64,000 nt of DNA from NCBI RefSeq assembly GCF_900105185.1, contig NZ_FNTJ01000001.1:1251501-1315500 (forward strand), read 5' to 3'. The DNA comes from Pseudomonas saponiphila. GTDB taxonomy: Bacteria > Pseudomonadota > Gammaproteobacteria > Pseudomonadales > Pseudomonadaceae. Both the position numbers and the translations under genes were made by a program. Of this stretch, positions 19,756 to 28,041 are shown one piece after another (the stretch's first letter is position 1; every line of letters starts with the position of its first letter). The notes beneath the pieces were generated by a model. The model was not told where the DNA came from and did no database searches. It saw only the letters and a program-made list of their open reading frames with translations.

Positions 19756-19980
19756 ATGAAGCTAGAAATTGCACGAGGTGTTTTCCTGGCAGGAGCCTTG
19801 GCAGTTGCTTCCTTGGCCCTGGTTGTCTGGGAGCAGCCGCGAACGCAGGTGCTCAGTGCCGTTCAAGGGGAACATTGCCCTTTGCCGCGGGTTGCCAAAT
19901 CGACAACCGCCGCCCGGCCCGATCATGACCTGCTGTTGTTCATGTTCGGCATGAGCCAGGGCTTGAAACCCCAGAGCTGA
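19756..19980 (+). CDS. small exported or membrane-anchored protein, third gene of the ColR-linked operon
   Basis: Encodes 74 residues: a basic start (MKLEIARG), a hydrophobic segment at 9-23 (VFLAGALAVASLALVVW) and a hydrophilic tail ending FGMSQGLKPQS. Two bases separate it from the preceding kinase gene, so it is surely cotranscribed. The only cysteine (in EHCPLP) is in the predicted periplasmic part. Function unknown; its location suggests envelope maintenance. Confidence 0.7.
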   Translation: MKLEIARGVFLAGALAVASLALVVWEQPRTQVLSAVQGEHCPLPRVAKSTTAARPDHDLLLFMFGMSQGLKPQS

Positions 19981-19997
19981 AGATCTTCTCCTGCCCA

Positions 19998-20028
19998 GCC
20001 AAAGGCCTCGCCATGCGAGGCCTTTGGC
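19998..20028. terminator. bidirectional hairpin between convergent genes
   Basis: GCCAAAGGCCTCG/CGAGGCCTTTGGC, a 13-bp perfect stem with a five-base loop between two convergent genes. Only a short T-run is present on either side. Confidence 0.65.
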
Positions 20029-20070
20029 TTGTCTGGGGCTCAGGCTTTGGTGCCGGCCCGCGGGGGCTTT

Positions 20071-21171
20071 TCAGACCAGATGCAAATGGTTGTCCCAGAG
20101 CCCGGCAGGCAGTTCCAGGGGCTTTGCCACAATCTGCTGCTGACGACAGTCATAGAAGCGGCAGCGGCCTTGGCCCGAGGTCACCACGAAGCCATCGGCC
20201 ACGGCGCCGACCCCGGCGCAGTCCGGCAGAGGCGCATCGACCCGCACCGCGCCAGTGTCCAGATCCCAGATGAAGAAGCGATTGCCCCTCGGGGCGGTCA
20301 GGGCCACCAGTCGCAGGTCGCTGTGCACGGCGACGCTGGCGGTGTAGTGCCCCATGGCCTGCAGCTGCTGTTCGGGGACCGGGAAAGGCGCAAAGGGCTG
20401 GCCCGGGCGCTTGATCGCCAGCAGCTCCGAGGATTCGTGGGCGGCGCCCATGAATTGCTGACCGGTGACAATCGTGCCGTCGCTGGCGATGCCCATGTGG
20501 CGCACGCTGTTCATCTGCTGGGCCAGGGTTTCCTTGCTCAGCAGGGTGCCATCACGCTGCATCAGCACCAGGCTCGGCTCCATGGCGTCGAGGTTCATCT
20601 CCACCCGGCTTTCGGCCTCGGTGCGGATACCACCGTTGGCCACCACCAGGGTTTCGCCGTCGGGCATCCAGGACACCTGGTGCGGGCCGATGCCATGGGT
20701 GGACAACTCGCCGCTGTGCACCAGGCGTTCGCCTTCAAAACGGTAGACCCCCAGCAGGCCGCGCCCCGGATCACGGGTGTCGTTCTCGGTGGCGTACAGC
20801 CACTGGCCGTCCTTGTGGATCACCGCGTGGCCGTAGAAATGCCGGTCGGGCTGCGAACTCAGGGTTTGCAGCAGGGTGCCGTCCCGCAGGTCGATCAGGT
20901 AGCTCTCGGTGCCCGGACGCCGGGCCACGAACAGCGCGATCGGCAGTTGTGGGTGGTTGATGATGTCATGGCAACGCTGGCCGACCTGGGTGGCAAACAC
21001 CTGTTTACCGTCCAGCTGATAACCGACGGCGTAGTGCTTGCCGTCACCATCGTCCCTGGCCGACAGCAGCAGTGGCTGCTTGTCCTTTTGCTTGAACAGC
21101 GTCCAGCCACCCAAGGTCACCGCACTGAGCAGCAGGCTGCCCAGTGCCAAAGCCTGACGTCGCAGCATCAT
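20071..21171 (-). CDS. DUF1513 family exported beta-propeller-like protein
   Basis: A 366-residue protein with a twin-arginine-like N terminus (MMLRRQALALGSLLLSAV), so export, perhaps by Tat, is likely. The body has repeated blade-like strands and polar loops (for example HDIINHPQLPIALFVARRPG, NGGIRTEAESRVEMNLD), as in DUF1513 proteins. It is the last gene of the iron-linked unit: di-haem oxidoreductase, imelysin, DUF1513. Its ATG overlaps the imelysin stop (ATGA), so the insertion in the imelysin gene probably reduces its transcription or translation. Exact role unknown. Confidence 0.83.
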   Translation of the reverse strand: MMLRRQALALGSLLLSAVTLGGWTLFKQKDKQPLLLSARDDGDGKHYAVGYQLDGKQVFATQVGQRCHDIINHPQLPIALFVARRPGTESYLIDLRDGTLLQTLSSQPDRHFYGHAVIHKDGQWLYATENDTRDPGRGLLGVYRFEGERLVHSGELSTHGIGPHQVSWMPDGETLVVANGGIRTEAESRVEMNLDAMEPSLVLMQRDGTLLSKETLAQQMNSVRHMGIASDGTIVTGQQFMGAAHESSELLAIKRPGQPFAPFPVPEQQLQAMGHYTASVAVHSDLRLVALTAPRGNRFFIWDLDTGAVRVDAPLPDCAGVGAVADGFVVTSGQGRCRFYDCRQQQIVAKPLELPAGLWDNHLHLV

Positions 21172-21849
21172 CAGTCACCGTCGTTGGCGTTGAAGCCCAG
21201 TTGGATGCCCAGCGCCTTGGCCAGTTCGCCTTCGTGCAAGCGGTGGACCACGTTGAGGCTGTCGTACAGATCGTTGAGTTGCTGGCGCCCGGCGTCGTCA
21301 TTGAGCATTTCAGTGAGCGAGCGCTGGGTGCTGGCAAAGAGTTTCAGCGAGGCGGCGTAGGCGGCGTCGATCTTGTCGGCCAATGGCTTCTGCTCGGCAG
21401 GTAGCAGGCCCCGCAGGCCCTTGTTGTCGACCCCGGCCCAGACGGTCTGGGCGGCGCTGAGGCTGGCTTCCAGGCCCTGCAGGGACGATTGGCTACGCCA
21501 GGCGTCGGCTTGGAACGGCTGGGGGATGCCCTTGGTCTGGCGGCCCATCGGCGTGCCGAGTTTCTTCTTCAGGGTATCCAGGGCGGTGACCTGAACCCGC
21601 AGCAGGTCGGCGATGGCCTCGTGGGAGTCGGCGTAGCGCTGGTTGGGGAACTTGCTCATCTGCGCGAGCATGCCGTCGTTGGTGTTCCAACTCGACAGGA
21701 TCTCTTCGGCCAGTTGTTTCTGGCGTTCACCGATGGCGGTCAGCAGCGGGCAGTAGCGGGCTTTCTGCGCGCTGTCGGCCATGTCGATCTTGCTGTCGAA
21801 GAGGATGTATTCGTAGGCCGACAGGCCTTGTACCACCACGCTGGACTTG

Positions 21850-21855
21850 GCCAGG
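21850..21855. repeat. target-site duplication, left copy
   Basis: GCCAGG immediately left of the element's terminal TG; the same six bases follow its right end. Confidence 0.88.
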
Positions 21856-22080
21856 TGCGGATTTCGGAGCACCGTGACCGGCCGTTTCGGTTGATCGTGA
21901 CCGGTCATTTCGCTAACGCGTGACCGCTCATTTCGGTAGCAACGTGACCGATTTTCCGCCTGTTCCGAAACAGGTGGTCACGGCTTACCGAAATCGCCGG
22001 TCACGACTTAGCGAAAGCCTTCCCCTTCGTTGCGCATGACCTGATGCGCCGCCATCCTCGACCGATTTCGGGAGAGGAAG

Positions 22081-23766
22081 ATGGCGGCGCCGCGAGTAGC
22101 CATGCGAAACATCAAAGAATGTCTGCGCCTCAAGTTTGAGGCCGGCTTGTCCCACGAGAAGATTGCCCGTGCCTTGCAGCTGTCCAAGGGCGTGGTTAGC
22201 AAGTACATCGCGGCGGCGCGGGTGGCCGGGCTGGACTGGCCGGCGCTGGTGGCCATGGACGAGGCCGCGCTGGCGGCCGCCTTGTTTGCACCGACGTCGA
22301 CGAACAAGCCGCGCGGTGAGCGAGTGCTGCCCGATGTGCTGAGCATCCACCGCGAGTTGCGACGCAAGGGCGTGACCTTGCAGCTGCTGTGGGAGGAATA
22401 TCTCGCCGCGCATGCGGGCCAGCCGACCTACCGCTACACCCAGTTCGTCGAGCACTACCGGCGCTACGCCCAGACGCTCAAACGTTCGATGCGTCAGCTG
22501 CACCGTGCGGGCGAGAAGCTATTCATCGACTATGCCGGGCCGACGCTGCCGGTGGTCGACCCGGCCACCGGCGAAGTGCGCCGGGCGCACATCTTCGTCG
22601 CCGCCCTGGGCGCCTCGAATTACACCTATGCCTGCGCGACGCCAGGCGAAACCCAGGTGGACTGGCTGACCTCGCTGGGCCAGGCTCTGACCTACTTTGG
22701 CGGCGTGCCGGAAATGGTTGTGCCGGACAATCCGCGCGCCCTGGTCGCCCAGCCGGATCGCTACGAGCCGGGCCTGAACCGGGCCACGCTGGAGTGCGCG
22801 CGTCATTACCAGACGGTGATCCTGCCGGCACGGCCACGCAAGCCTCAGGACAAGGCCAAGGCCGAGGTGGCGGTGCAGGTGGTCGAGCGCTGGATCATGG
22901 CGCGGCTGCGCCATCGGCAGTTCTTCAGCCTGCATGCGCTTAACCAGGCCATCGCCGAGCTGCTGGAGGATCTGAATCGGCGCCCGTTCAAGCGGCTCGA
23001 TGGCTGCCGGCGCGACTGGTTCGAGCGCCTGGATCGCCCGGCCTTGCGAGCGCTGCCGGTGCATCCCTACGAGGTCGCCACCTTCAAGCGCTGCAAGGTC
23101 AGCATCGACTACCACATCGAGGTCAATGGCAGCTTCTACAGCGTGCCCTCCGCCCTGGCCCGGCAGAACGTGGACGTGCGACTGACGGCACACACCCTGG
23201 AAGTGCTGCATGGCAACCGGCGGGTGGCCAGCCACCTGCTGCTGGGGCGACGCGGCGCTTACAGTACCCAGCGCGAGCACATGCCCGCGGCGCACCAGGC
23301 GCATCGCGAATGGACGCCACAACGCCTGCTCGACTGGGGCGCGCGGATCGGCCCCTACACGCGCCAACTGATCGATCACCAACTGACCCACAAGCCGCAC
23401 CCGGAGATGGGCTACCGCGCCTGCCTCGGCCTGCTCTCGCTGGCCCGGCGCTATGGCAATGCACGCCTGGAAGCCGCTGCCGAACGTGCCGTACACCTGC
23501 GCGCCTTCACCGGGCGCAGCGTGCGCAACCTGCTCCAGCAAGGCCTGGATCAACAGCCGCTGCCCCAGCGTGCCGCCGAAACGACCTTACCCGGCGACCA
23601 CGAGAACGTCCGTGGCGCCGACTACTACCAACCCCCGCAACAGGAGCTGTTCGATGATGCCGCAACACACCCTGAATCAACTGCACCAGCTACGCCTGGA
23701 CGGCATGGCCCGCGCCCTGGAAGAGCAATGGACGCTGCCGGCCAGCCACAGCCTGAGCTTCGATGA
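22081..23766 (+). CDS. istA: IS21-family transposase IstA
   Basis: A 561-residue DDE transposase. An N-terminal helix-turn-helix (about 10-50, [20 protein letters not shown]) is followed by the rve catalytic core with Asp in FIDYAG, Asp in VVPDNPRAL and Glu in [10 protein letters not shown]. The C-terminal ENVRGADYY is typical of where IstA proteins end; here the frame continues another 45 or so residues, overlapping istB by 113 bases. The start has the ribosome site GGGAGAGGAAG. An internal ATG eight codons in is possible. Confidence 0.95.
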   Translation: MAAPRVAMRNIKECLRLKFEAGLSHEKIARALQLSKGVVSKYIAAARVAGLDWPALVAMDEAALAAALFAPTSTNKPRGERVLPDVLSIHRELRRKGVTLQLLWEEYLAAHAGQPTYRYTQFVEHYRRYAQTLKRSMRQLHRAGEKLFIDYAGPTLPVVDPATGEVRRAHIFVAALGASNYTYACATPGETQVDWLTSLGQALTYFGGVPEMVVPDNPRALVAQPDRYEPGLNRATLECARHYQTVILPARPRKPQDKAKAEVAVQVVERWIMARLRHRQFFSLHALNQAIAELLEDLNRRPFKRLDGCRRDWFERLDRPALRALPVHPYEVATFKRCKVSIDYHIEVNGSFYSVPSALARQNVDVRLTAHTLEVLHGNRRVASHLLLGRRGAYSTQREHMPAAHQAHREWTPQRLLDWGARIGPYTRQLIDHQLTHKPHPEMGYRACLGLLSLARRYGNARLEAAAERAVHLRAFTGRSVRNLLQQGLDQQPLPQRAAETTLPGDHENVRGADYYQPPQQELFDDAATHPESTAPATPGRHGPRPGRAMDAAGQPQPELR

Positions 23767-24403
23767 ACGCCTCGGCCTACTGCTCGACCGCGAACTGGCC
23801 TGGCGTGACAACCAGCGCCTGGTACGGCTGCGCAAGAAGGCCAAGCTCAAGTACGCCAACGCCTGCCTGGAAGATCTCGACCGCCGCACCGGACGCGCCC
23901 TGGACGAGCGTCTGATCGCCACCCTGGCCAGTGGCGACTGGATCCGCCAGCAGCACAACCTGCTGCTGACCGGCCCGACCGGTGCCGGCAAAACCTGGCT
24001 GGCCTGCGCCCTGGGCAACCAGGCCTGCCGCCAGGGCTATAGCACCCTGTACCTGCGCACCCCGCGCCTGCTGGAACAACTGCGCATCGCTCATGGCGAC
24101 GGCAGCTTCGGCCGTACCCTGCAACAGCTGGCAAAGGTCGACGTCCTGGTGCTGGACGACTGGGCGCTAGCCCCGCTGGAGGAAGGAGCCCGGCATGACC
24201 TGCTGGAGGTGATCGACGACCGCGCTGGCAGCCGCTCCACCATCCTGACGAGCCAACTGCCCATCGAGCACTGGCACGGCTGGATCAACGACCCGACCCT
24301 GGCCGATGCCATCCTCGACCGCCTGGTGCACAACGCCTACCGACTGACGATGAAAGGCGAGTCGCTGCGCCGAAAAAAAGCCGAGGAACAAGCCGCATCG
24401 TGA
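23654..24403 (+). CDS. istB: IS21-family helper ATPase IstB
   Basis: A 249-residue AAA+ ATPase that cooperates with IstA in target selection and transposition. Walker A is [12 protein letters not shown] near 105-116 and Walker B is VLVLDDWAL near 165. ACAGGAGCTG precedes the ATG. An in-frame ATG one codon later is also possible. The long reading upstream to 23453 runs within istA and was rejected. Confidence 0.95.
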   Translation: MMPQHTLNQLHQLRLDGMARALEEQWTLPASHSLSFDERLGLLLDRELAWRDNQRLVRLRKKAKLKYANACLEDLDRRTGRALDERLIATLASGDWIRQQHNLLLTGPTGAGKTWLACALGNQACRQGYSTLYLRTPRLLEQLRIAHGDGSFGRTLQQLAKVDVLVLDDWALAPLEEGARHDLLEVIDDRAGSRSTILTSQLPIEHWHGWINDPTLADAILDRLVHNAYRLTMKGESLRRKKAEEQAAS

Positions 24404-24496
24404 CCGATGCGATTACAATCCAGAACCCGCGCAACCGGGGTGGAAGCACCGGTCACGTATTAGCGAAACGCTCGGTCACGTTCACCGAAATCCGCA

Positions 24497-24502
24497 GCCA
24501 GG
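24497..24502. repeat. target-site duplication, right copy
   Basis: GCCAGG directly after the element's terminal CA, matching 21850-21855. Confidence 0.88.
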
Positions 24503-24924
24503 GCCGCGGCATCGATCTGCGGGGTGGCGCTGACCAGTTGCTCGACCTGACGGCCCACCAGATTCTTCTTGTCCGGCCAGAACTGCACCTGCCAGGAGCG
24601 GTTGCCTTCGGCCAGCGGACCGATCAGCAGCGGCTGCAGCTCGGCCCAGGCCTTCTGCGCGTGGAGGAAATCGGCACGGGCGGTGTCCAGGCTTTGCTTG
24701 CCTTCACAGAACGCCAGGGCGCTGATGGCCAGCTGGCGGTCGGCATCGACCCAGCGGCTGTAGGTCGGCAGGATGACCTGCTTGGCGATGGCCGCCGAGG
24801 TCACGGCTTGTGGATCCTGGGGGGCGCAGGCGCCCAGAGCGAGTGCAGCCAGGCTGGTGAACAGCAGTTTGGGGCGGAACATGTTCGGGCTCCCTTTATT
24901 GTGGAAAAACGGTTGAGTCGAGCG

Positions 24925-26349
24925 TTATAGAGAATTCAGGAAGGCCAGCAGCGCGGCGCGCTGCTCGGCGTTGAACGCGAGCACCTGTTGCTTCGCGCCT
25001 TCGGCCTCGCCGCCATGCCAGAGCACTGCTTCCATCAGGTTGCGGGCACGGCCGTCATGCAGGAACTGGGTGTGGCCACTGACGGTTTCAGTCAGGCCAA
25101 TGCCCCACAGGGGGGCGGTGCGCCAGTCGCGGCCACTGGCCTTGAACTCCGTGCGCTGGTCGGCCAGGCCTTCACCCATGTCATGCAGCAGCAGGTCGCT
25201 ATAGGGGCGTATGACCTGGTTGGCCAATTCGGGTTCGGCGGCATCGGCTGCCGTGGTGAAACTCGGGGTGTGGCAGGACTGGCAACCGGCCTGGAAGAAC
25301 AGGCTCTTGCCGGCCAGGACCTGGGGCGAGTCGACGTCGCGGCGCGCCGGTACCGCCAGGTTGCGGGTATAGAACAGCACCAGGCGCAGGATGTTGTCAC
25401 TGACCTCCGGCTCGCCGTCCGGGCCGTTGCCGTTGGGCGCCTGCTTGCACGCGGTTTGCGCCTCGGTGCAGTCGTCGAAGGGCCGCAGACTCGTGGTCAG
25501 GCCCATGTCGCCGGAAAACGCATGAACATTTTGTTGATTGAGATTGGGTTGTCCGGCTTTCCAGCCAAAGCGCCCGAGCACGGTCTTTTGCTGGGCGTCA
25601 TCCCAGACCCAGTTGGGGCGCCCGGCGATGGCCCGGTTGCCGGCAGCTGGTTGGGCGTTGGCGAGGATCGCCGCTTCGGGAATGGCTTCCAGCAGCCCCA
25701 GGCCGATCATCGGCGGCGCCACTCGGGCGGAGAACTGCGTCTCGGGGTGCATCGGGCCGTAACCCAGGTCGGTGATCTGCAGCCTGGGCTTGCGCAGCTC
25801 CACCTGGGTGCCGTCCTTGAACCGTACCGGCACGCTGTCGTAATCGACCCGGACCCGGCCTTCGGGAGCGACGCCGGGAATCGCCATGTCCTGCAACTGG
25901 CCGCCGTATACCGGTTCGGGCACCACGCCGAGCTGTTCGATGACCTTGGCGTAGGCCGGGGCATCCGGGATCGACAGGCGCACCAGCATGGACACCGCGT
26001 TCAGGGCATCCGGCGCGGGCGGATGGCCGCGGCCGTCCTTGATGTGGCAGTTCTGGCAGGCATTGGTGTTGAACAGCGGGCCCAGGCCGTCGCGGGCGGT
26101 GGTGGTGGAGGGGGCGATGACCCAGGGGTTGCGAAAGAAACTGTTGCCCACGCTGAAGTCCAGGCGTCGGGTGGCCGGCAGATTGGCCGAGGGCAGGGAA
26201 AACGCGTTGCGATCCGCCTTGTTGACCGTGGTGGCGCCGCCGGCGCGGGCTTCACCGGGTTCGGCCCGGGTAAAGCGTGGAGCGTCATCGCAGGCACTCA
26301 GGCCCAGGGCCATGATCAGAGCGAACCAGCGAAGCTGCGACGAAGGCAT
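24925..26349 (-). CDS. di-haem cytochrome c oxidoreductase-like lipoprotein (DUF1111)
   Basis: A 474-residue exported protein with lipobox LGLSAC (Cys20). Two haem c motifs are visible: NACQNCHIKDG in the N-terminal half and QAGCQSCHTPS in the C-terminal half, as in the DUF1111 / di-haem thiol oxidoreductase family related to MauG. It heads the operon with the interrupted imelysin and DUF1513. Upstream lies a terminator for icmP, so it has its own promoter within about 26350-26490. It probably handles redox chemistry, perhaps of iron, at the envelope; that role is inferred from neighbours. Confidence 0.9.
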   Translation of the reverse strand: MPSSQLRWFALIMALGLSACDDAPRFTRAEPGEARAGGATTVNKADRNAFSLPSANLPATRRLDFSVGNSFFRNPWVIAPSTTTARDGLGPLFNTNACQNCHIKDGRGHPPAPDALNAVSMLVRLSIPDAPAYAKVIEQLGVVPEPVYGGQLQDMAIPGVAPEGRVRVDYDSVPVRFKDGTQVELRKPRLQITDLGYGPMHPETQFSARVAPPMIGLGLLEAIPEAAILANAQPAAGNRAIAGRPNWVWDDAQQKTVLGRFGWKAGQPNLNQQNVHAFSGDMGLTTSLRPFDDCTEAQTACKQAPNGNGPDGEPEVSDNILRLVLFYTRNLAVPARRDVDSPQVLAGKSLFFQAGCQSCHTPSFTTAADAAEPELANQVIRPYSDLLLHDMGEGLADQRTEFKASGRDWRTAPLWGIGLTETVSGHTQFLHDGRARNLMEAVLWHGGEAEGAKQQVLAFNAEQRAALLAFLNSL

Positions 26350-26493
26350 CGGACATCCTGCAAGACGAGCAAAACAAGGGCGCAAAGTCTAACAGGCTGC
26401 TGAAGTTTGAATAAGAGGAATTATCGTTTGGTTTGACGCAGGACAAGCTTGCCGAGGGACGGCTCACCCAAGGCGCTGCAGTCTCGCTGCGAC

Positions 26494-26524
26494 AAAAAAG
26501 GCGACCCGAAGGTCGCCTTTTTGG
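26494..26524 (-). terminator. terminator after icmP
   Basis: AAAAAAGGCGACC, a GAA-type loop, then GGTCGCCTTTTT: a strong hairpin with T-runs on both strands, beginning 16 bases beyond the icmP stop. It separates the two imelysin transcription units. Confidence 0.9.
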
Positions 26525-26539
26525 CTCATGCGGCGCTGA

Positions 26540-27880
26540 TCAGAACTCGTGATCGGCGTTGTCCGGGTTCAGGTCGCTGATGCCCAGTTTGCCGGCGGCC
26601 TGTTCGATCGAACCGGTCTGCTTGACCAGGGCGGCGATGGCGTCGCGCACGATCTGGTTGCCGGACTCGTTGCCTGCGGCGATCAGTTGGTCGTAGTGCT
26701 CACCCTTGTTGGCGTGGTCGACCATGATCTGGATCTTGGCTTCGGTAGCGGCCAGATCGGCTTTCAGGGCGGCGTCGGCTGCGGGGTCGGCCTTGGCCAC
26801 CAGGGACGACAGGCTGGCGCCGGTCATCTTGGTGCCGTCGACACGGGTGTATTCGCCCAGGTAGACGTTGCGGATGCCCTTGGCGTCGTAGAAGTGCGAA
26901 TTGTGGGTGTTGTCGCTGAAGCAGTCCTGTTCGTCTTCAGGCGAGTTGGCTTCCAGGGACACTTTCATCCGCTCGCCGGCCAATTCGCCCAGGGACAAGC
27001 TGCCCATGCCGAAGAGCATCTTGCGCAGGCCGGTTTCGGCCGGTTCCGCTTCCAGGGTGGCGCGGTAGTTGTCGGCCACGTCCGGTTTCCAGTTGCCGAC
27101 CATTTCTTCCAGGTCGTTGACCAGCAGTTGGGTCACGGCTTTCAGATAGGCGCGACGACGATCGTTGTGGCCGCCGGTAGCACCTGCGCCTTCCAGATAG
27201 TCGGACGCCGGACGCGCGCCGGCGCCGGGACCGGTGCCGTTCAGGTCCTGGCCCCAAAGCAGGAATTCGATGGCGTGGTAACCGGTGGCGACGTTGGCCT
27301 CGGCACCGCCCAGCTCGTTCAGGCTGGCCAGGGTTTCCGGGGTGATGTCCTTCACGTCGATCTTGTCTTCGCCGACCTGGATCTGGGTGTTGGCGATGAT
27401 GTTGGCGGTGGCGCCGGGGTTGCCCAGGGCGTGTTCATAGCTCTTGTCGACGTAGTCGATCAGGCCTTCGTCCAGCGGCCAGGCGTTCACCTGGCCTTCC
27501 CAGTCATCAATGATGGTGTTGCCGAAGCGGAACACTTCGCTCTGCAGGTAAGGCACGCGAGCAGCCACCCAGGCGGCCTTGGCGGCCTTCAGGGTTTCGT
27601 CGTTGGGCTTGGCGAGGAAGGCATCGATGGCGCTCTGCAGGGTTTTCGCGGTGGATTCGGCATCGCTGTAGACGGCAAAAACCATGTCGGCGTAATGCGC
27701 GACCACGGCCTTGGCTGCGGCTTCGTCGACCTTGCCGGCGGCGTCGTTGGCCGGGGTGGCGGTGCTGGCAGCCGGGGTCGGCGCTTGAGCGGCAGCCTTG
27801 TCGTCTTTGCCTTCGCCACAGCCGGCGAGGGAAATAGCGATGGCCAACAGACTGGCGGTAGCCAGAGGCATACGAATCAT
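26540..27880 (-). CDS. icmP: imelysin-family outer-membrane lipoprotein (IcmP-like)
   Basis: Encodes 446 residues, the length of the P. aeruginosa insulin-cleaving metalloproteinase homologue IcmP. A lipoprotein signal ends at LAGC. The imelysin signature GxHxxE is present as TGYHAIEFLLWGQDLNG. The ATG at 27880 has AGG about 9 bases upstream; an ATG at 27889 has the AGG too close. Imelysins are linked to iron uptake, and a perfect palindrome resembling a Fur box lies 59 bases upstream. It shares a direction with bifA but is a separate unit. Confidence 0.9.
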   Translation of the reverse strand: MIRMPLATASLLAIAISLAGCGEGKDDKAAAQAPTPAASTATPANDAAGKVDEAAAKAVVAHYADMVFAVYSDAESTAKTLQSAIDAFLAKPNDETLKAAKAAWVAARVPYLQSEVFRFGNTIIDDWEGQVNAWPLDEGLIDYVDKSYEHALGNPGATANIIANTQIQVGEDKIDVKDITPETLASLNELGGAEANVATGYHAIEFLLWGQDLNGTGPGAGARPASDYLEGAGATGGHNDRRRAYLKAVTQLLVNDLEEMVGNWKPDVADNYRATLEAEPAETGLRKMLFGMGSLSLGELAGERMKVSLEANSPEDEQDCFSDNTHNSHFYDAKGIRNVYLGEYTRVDGTKMTGASLSSLVAKADPAADAALKADLAATEAKIQIMVDHANKGEHYDQLIAAGNESGNQIVRDAIAALVKQTGSIEQAAGKLGISDLNPDNADHEF

Positions 27881-27938
27881 GGCGAACATCCTGCTTCGAG
27901 AGGGGGAGTGGACGGCGCGTGGGGCGCGCAAAACTGCG

Positions 27939-27965
27939 ACATAATGCGAAAGATTTGCATTATGT
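27939..27965 (-). promoter_or_regulatory. palindromic operator upstream of icmP, candidate Fur box
   Basis: ACATAATGC and GCATTATGT form a perfect 9-bp inverted repeat with a 9-base spacer. The internal 19 bases match the Fur consensus GATAATGATAATCATTATC at about 12 positions by eye. Iron regulation fits the imelysin gene it precedes. Confidence 0.6.
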
Positions 27966-28041
27966 GTAAAGGGTCGTGCCTGTAAATATTTCTTATTCAG
28001 CGCGGGATTGCGTCAGCCCGGGGACCGGCGCAATGCCCTGT

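Larger units (their letters stand above)
21856..24496 (+). mobile_element. IS21-family insertion sequence, complete, 2641 bp
   Basis: The ends are inverted: TGCGGATTTCGG at the left and CCGAAATCCGCA at the right, giving the TG...CA termini of IS21 elements. It is flanked by the direct repeat GCCAGG. It carries istA (transposase) and istB (ATPase helper) in order. The left end contains four direct GTGACCG copies (21874, 21897, 21920, 21944) plus inverted CGGTCAC-like copies near 21975 and 21998; the right end has CGGTCAC at 24450 and 24473. These spaced subterminal repeats are the expected IstA binding sites. Both genes are open, so the element may be active. Confidence 0.93.
21171..24882 (-). 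pseudogene. imelysin-family lipoprotein gene, split by an IS21-family insertion
   Basis: The 5' part runs from 24882 to 24497 and the 3' part from 21849 to 21171. Joining them across one copy of the 6-bp target duplication gives 1065 bases, an uninterrupted 354-residue reading frame (junction QIDAAALAKSSVVVQGL). The N terminus is a lipoprotein signal (LAALALGAC, Cys19). GLSAYEY stands at the place of the imelysin GxHxxE motif, with the His replaced. As it stands, translation of the 5' part runs about 11 residues into the element and stops (…DFGERDRAFR), leaving about 140 residues. The intact gene would belong to the operon with the di-haem oxidoreductase (42 bases upstream) and DUF1513 (overlapping downstream). 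Confidence 0.93.

Noticed and set aside
21171..24882. Considered as a Tn7-like or defence island insertion because of the transposase plus AAA+ ATPase pair
   Set aside because: The two genes are standard IS21 istA and istB, with TG...CA ends and a 6-bp duplication and no cargo.
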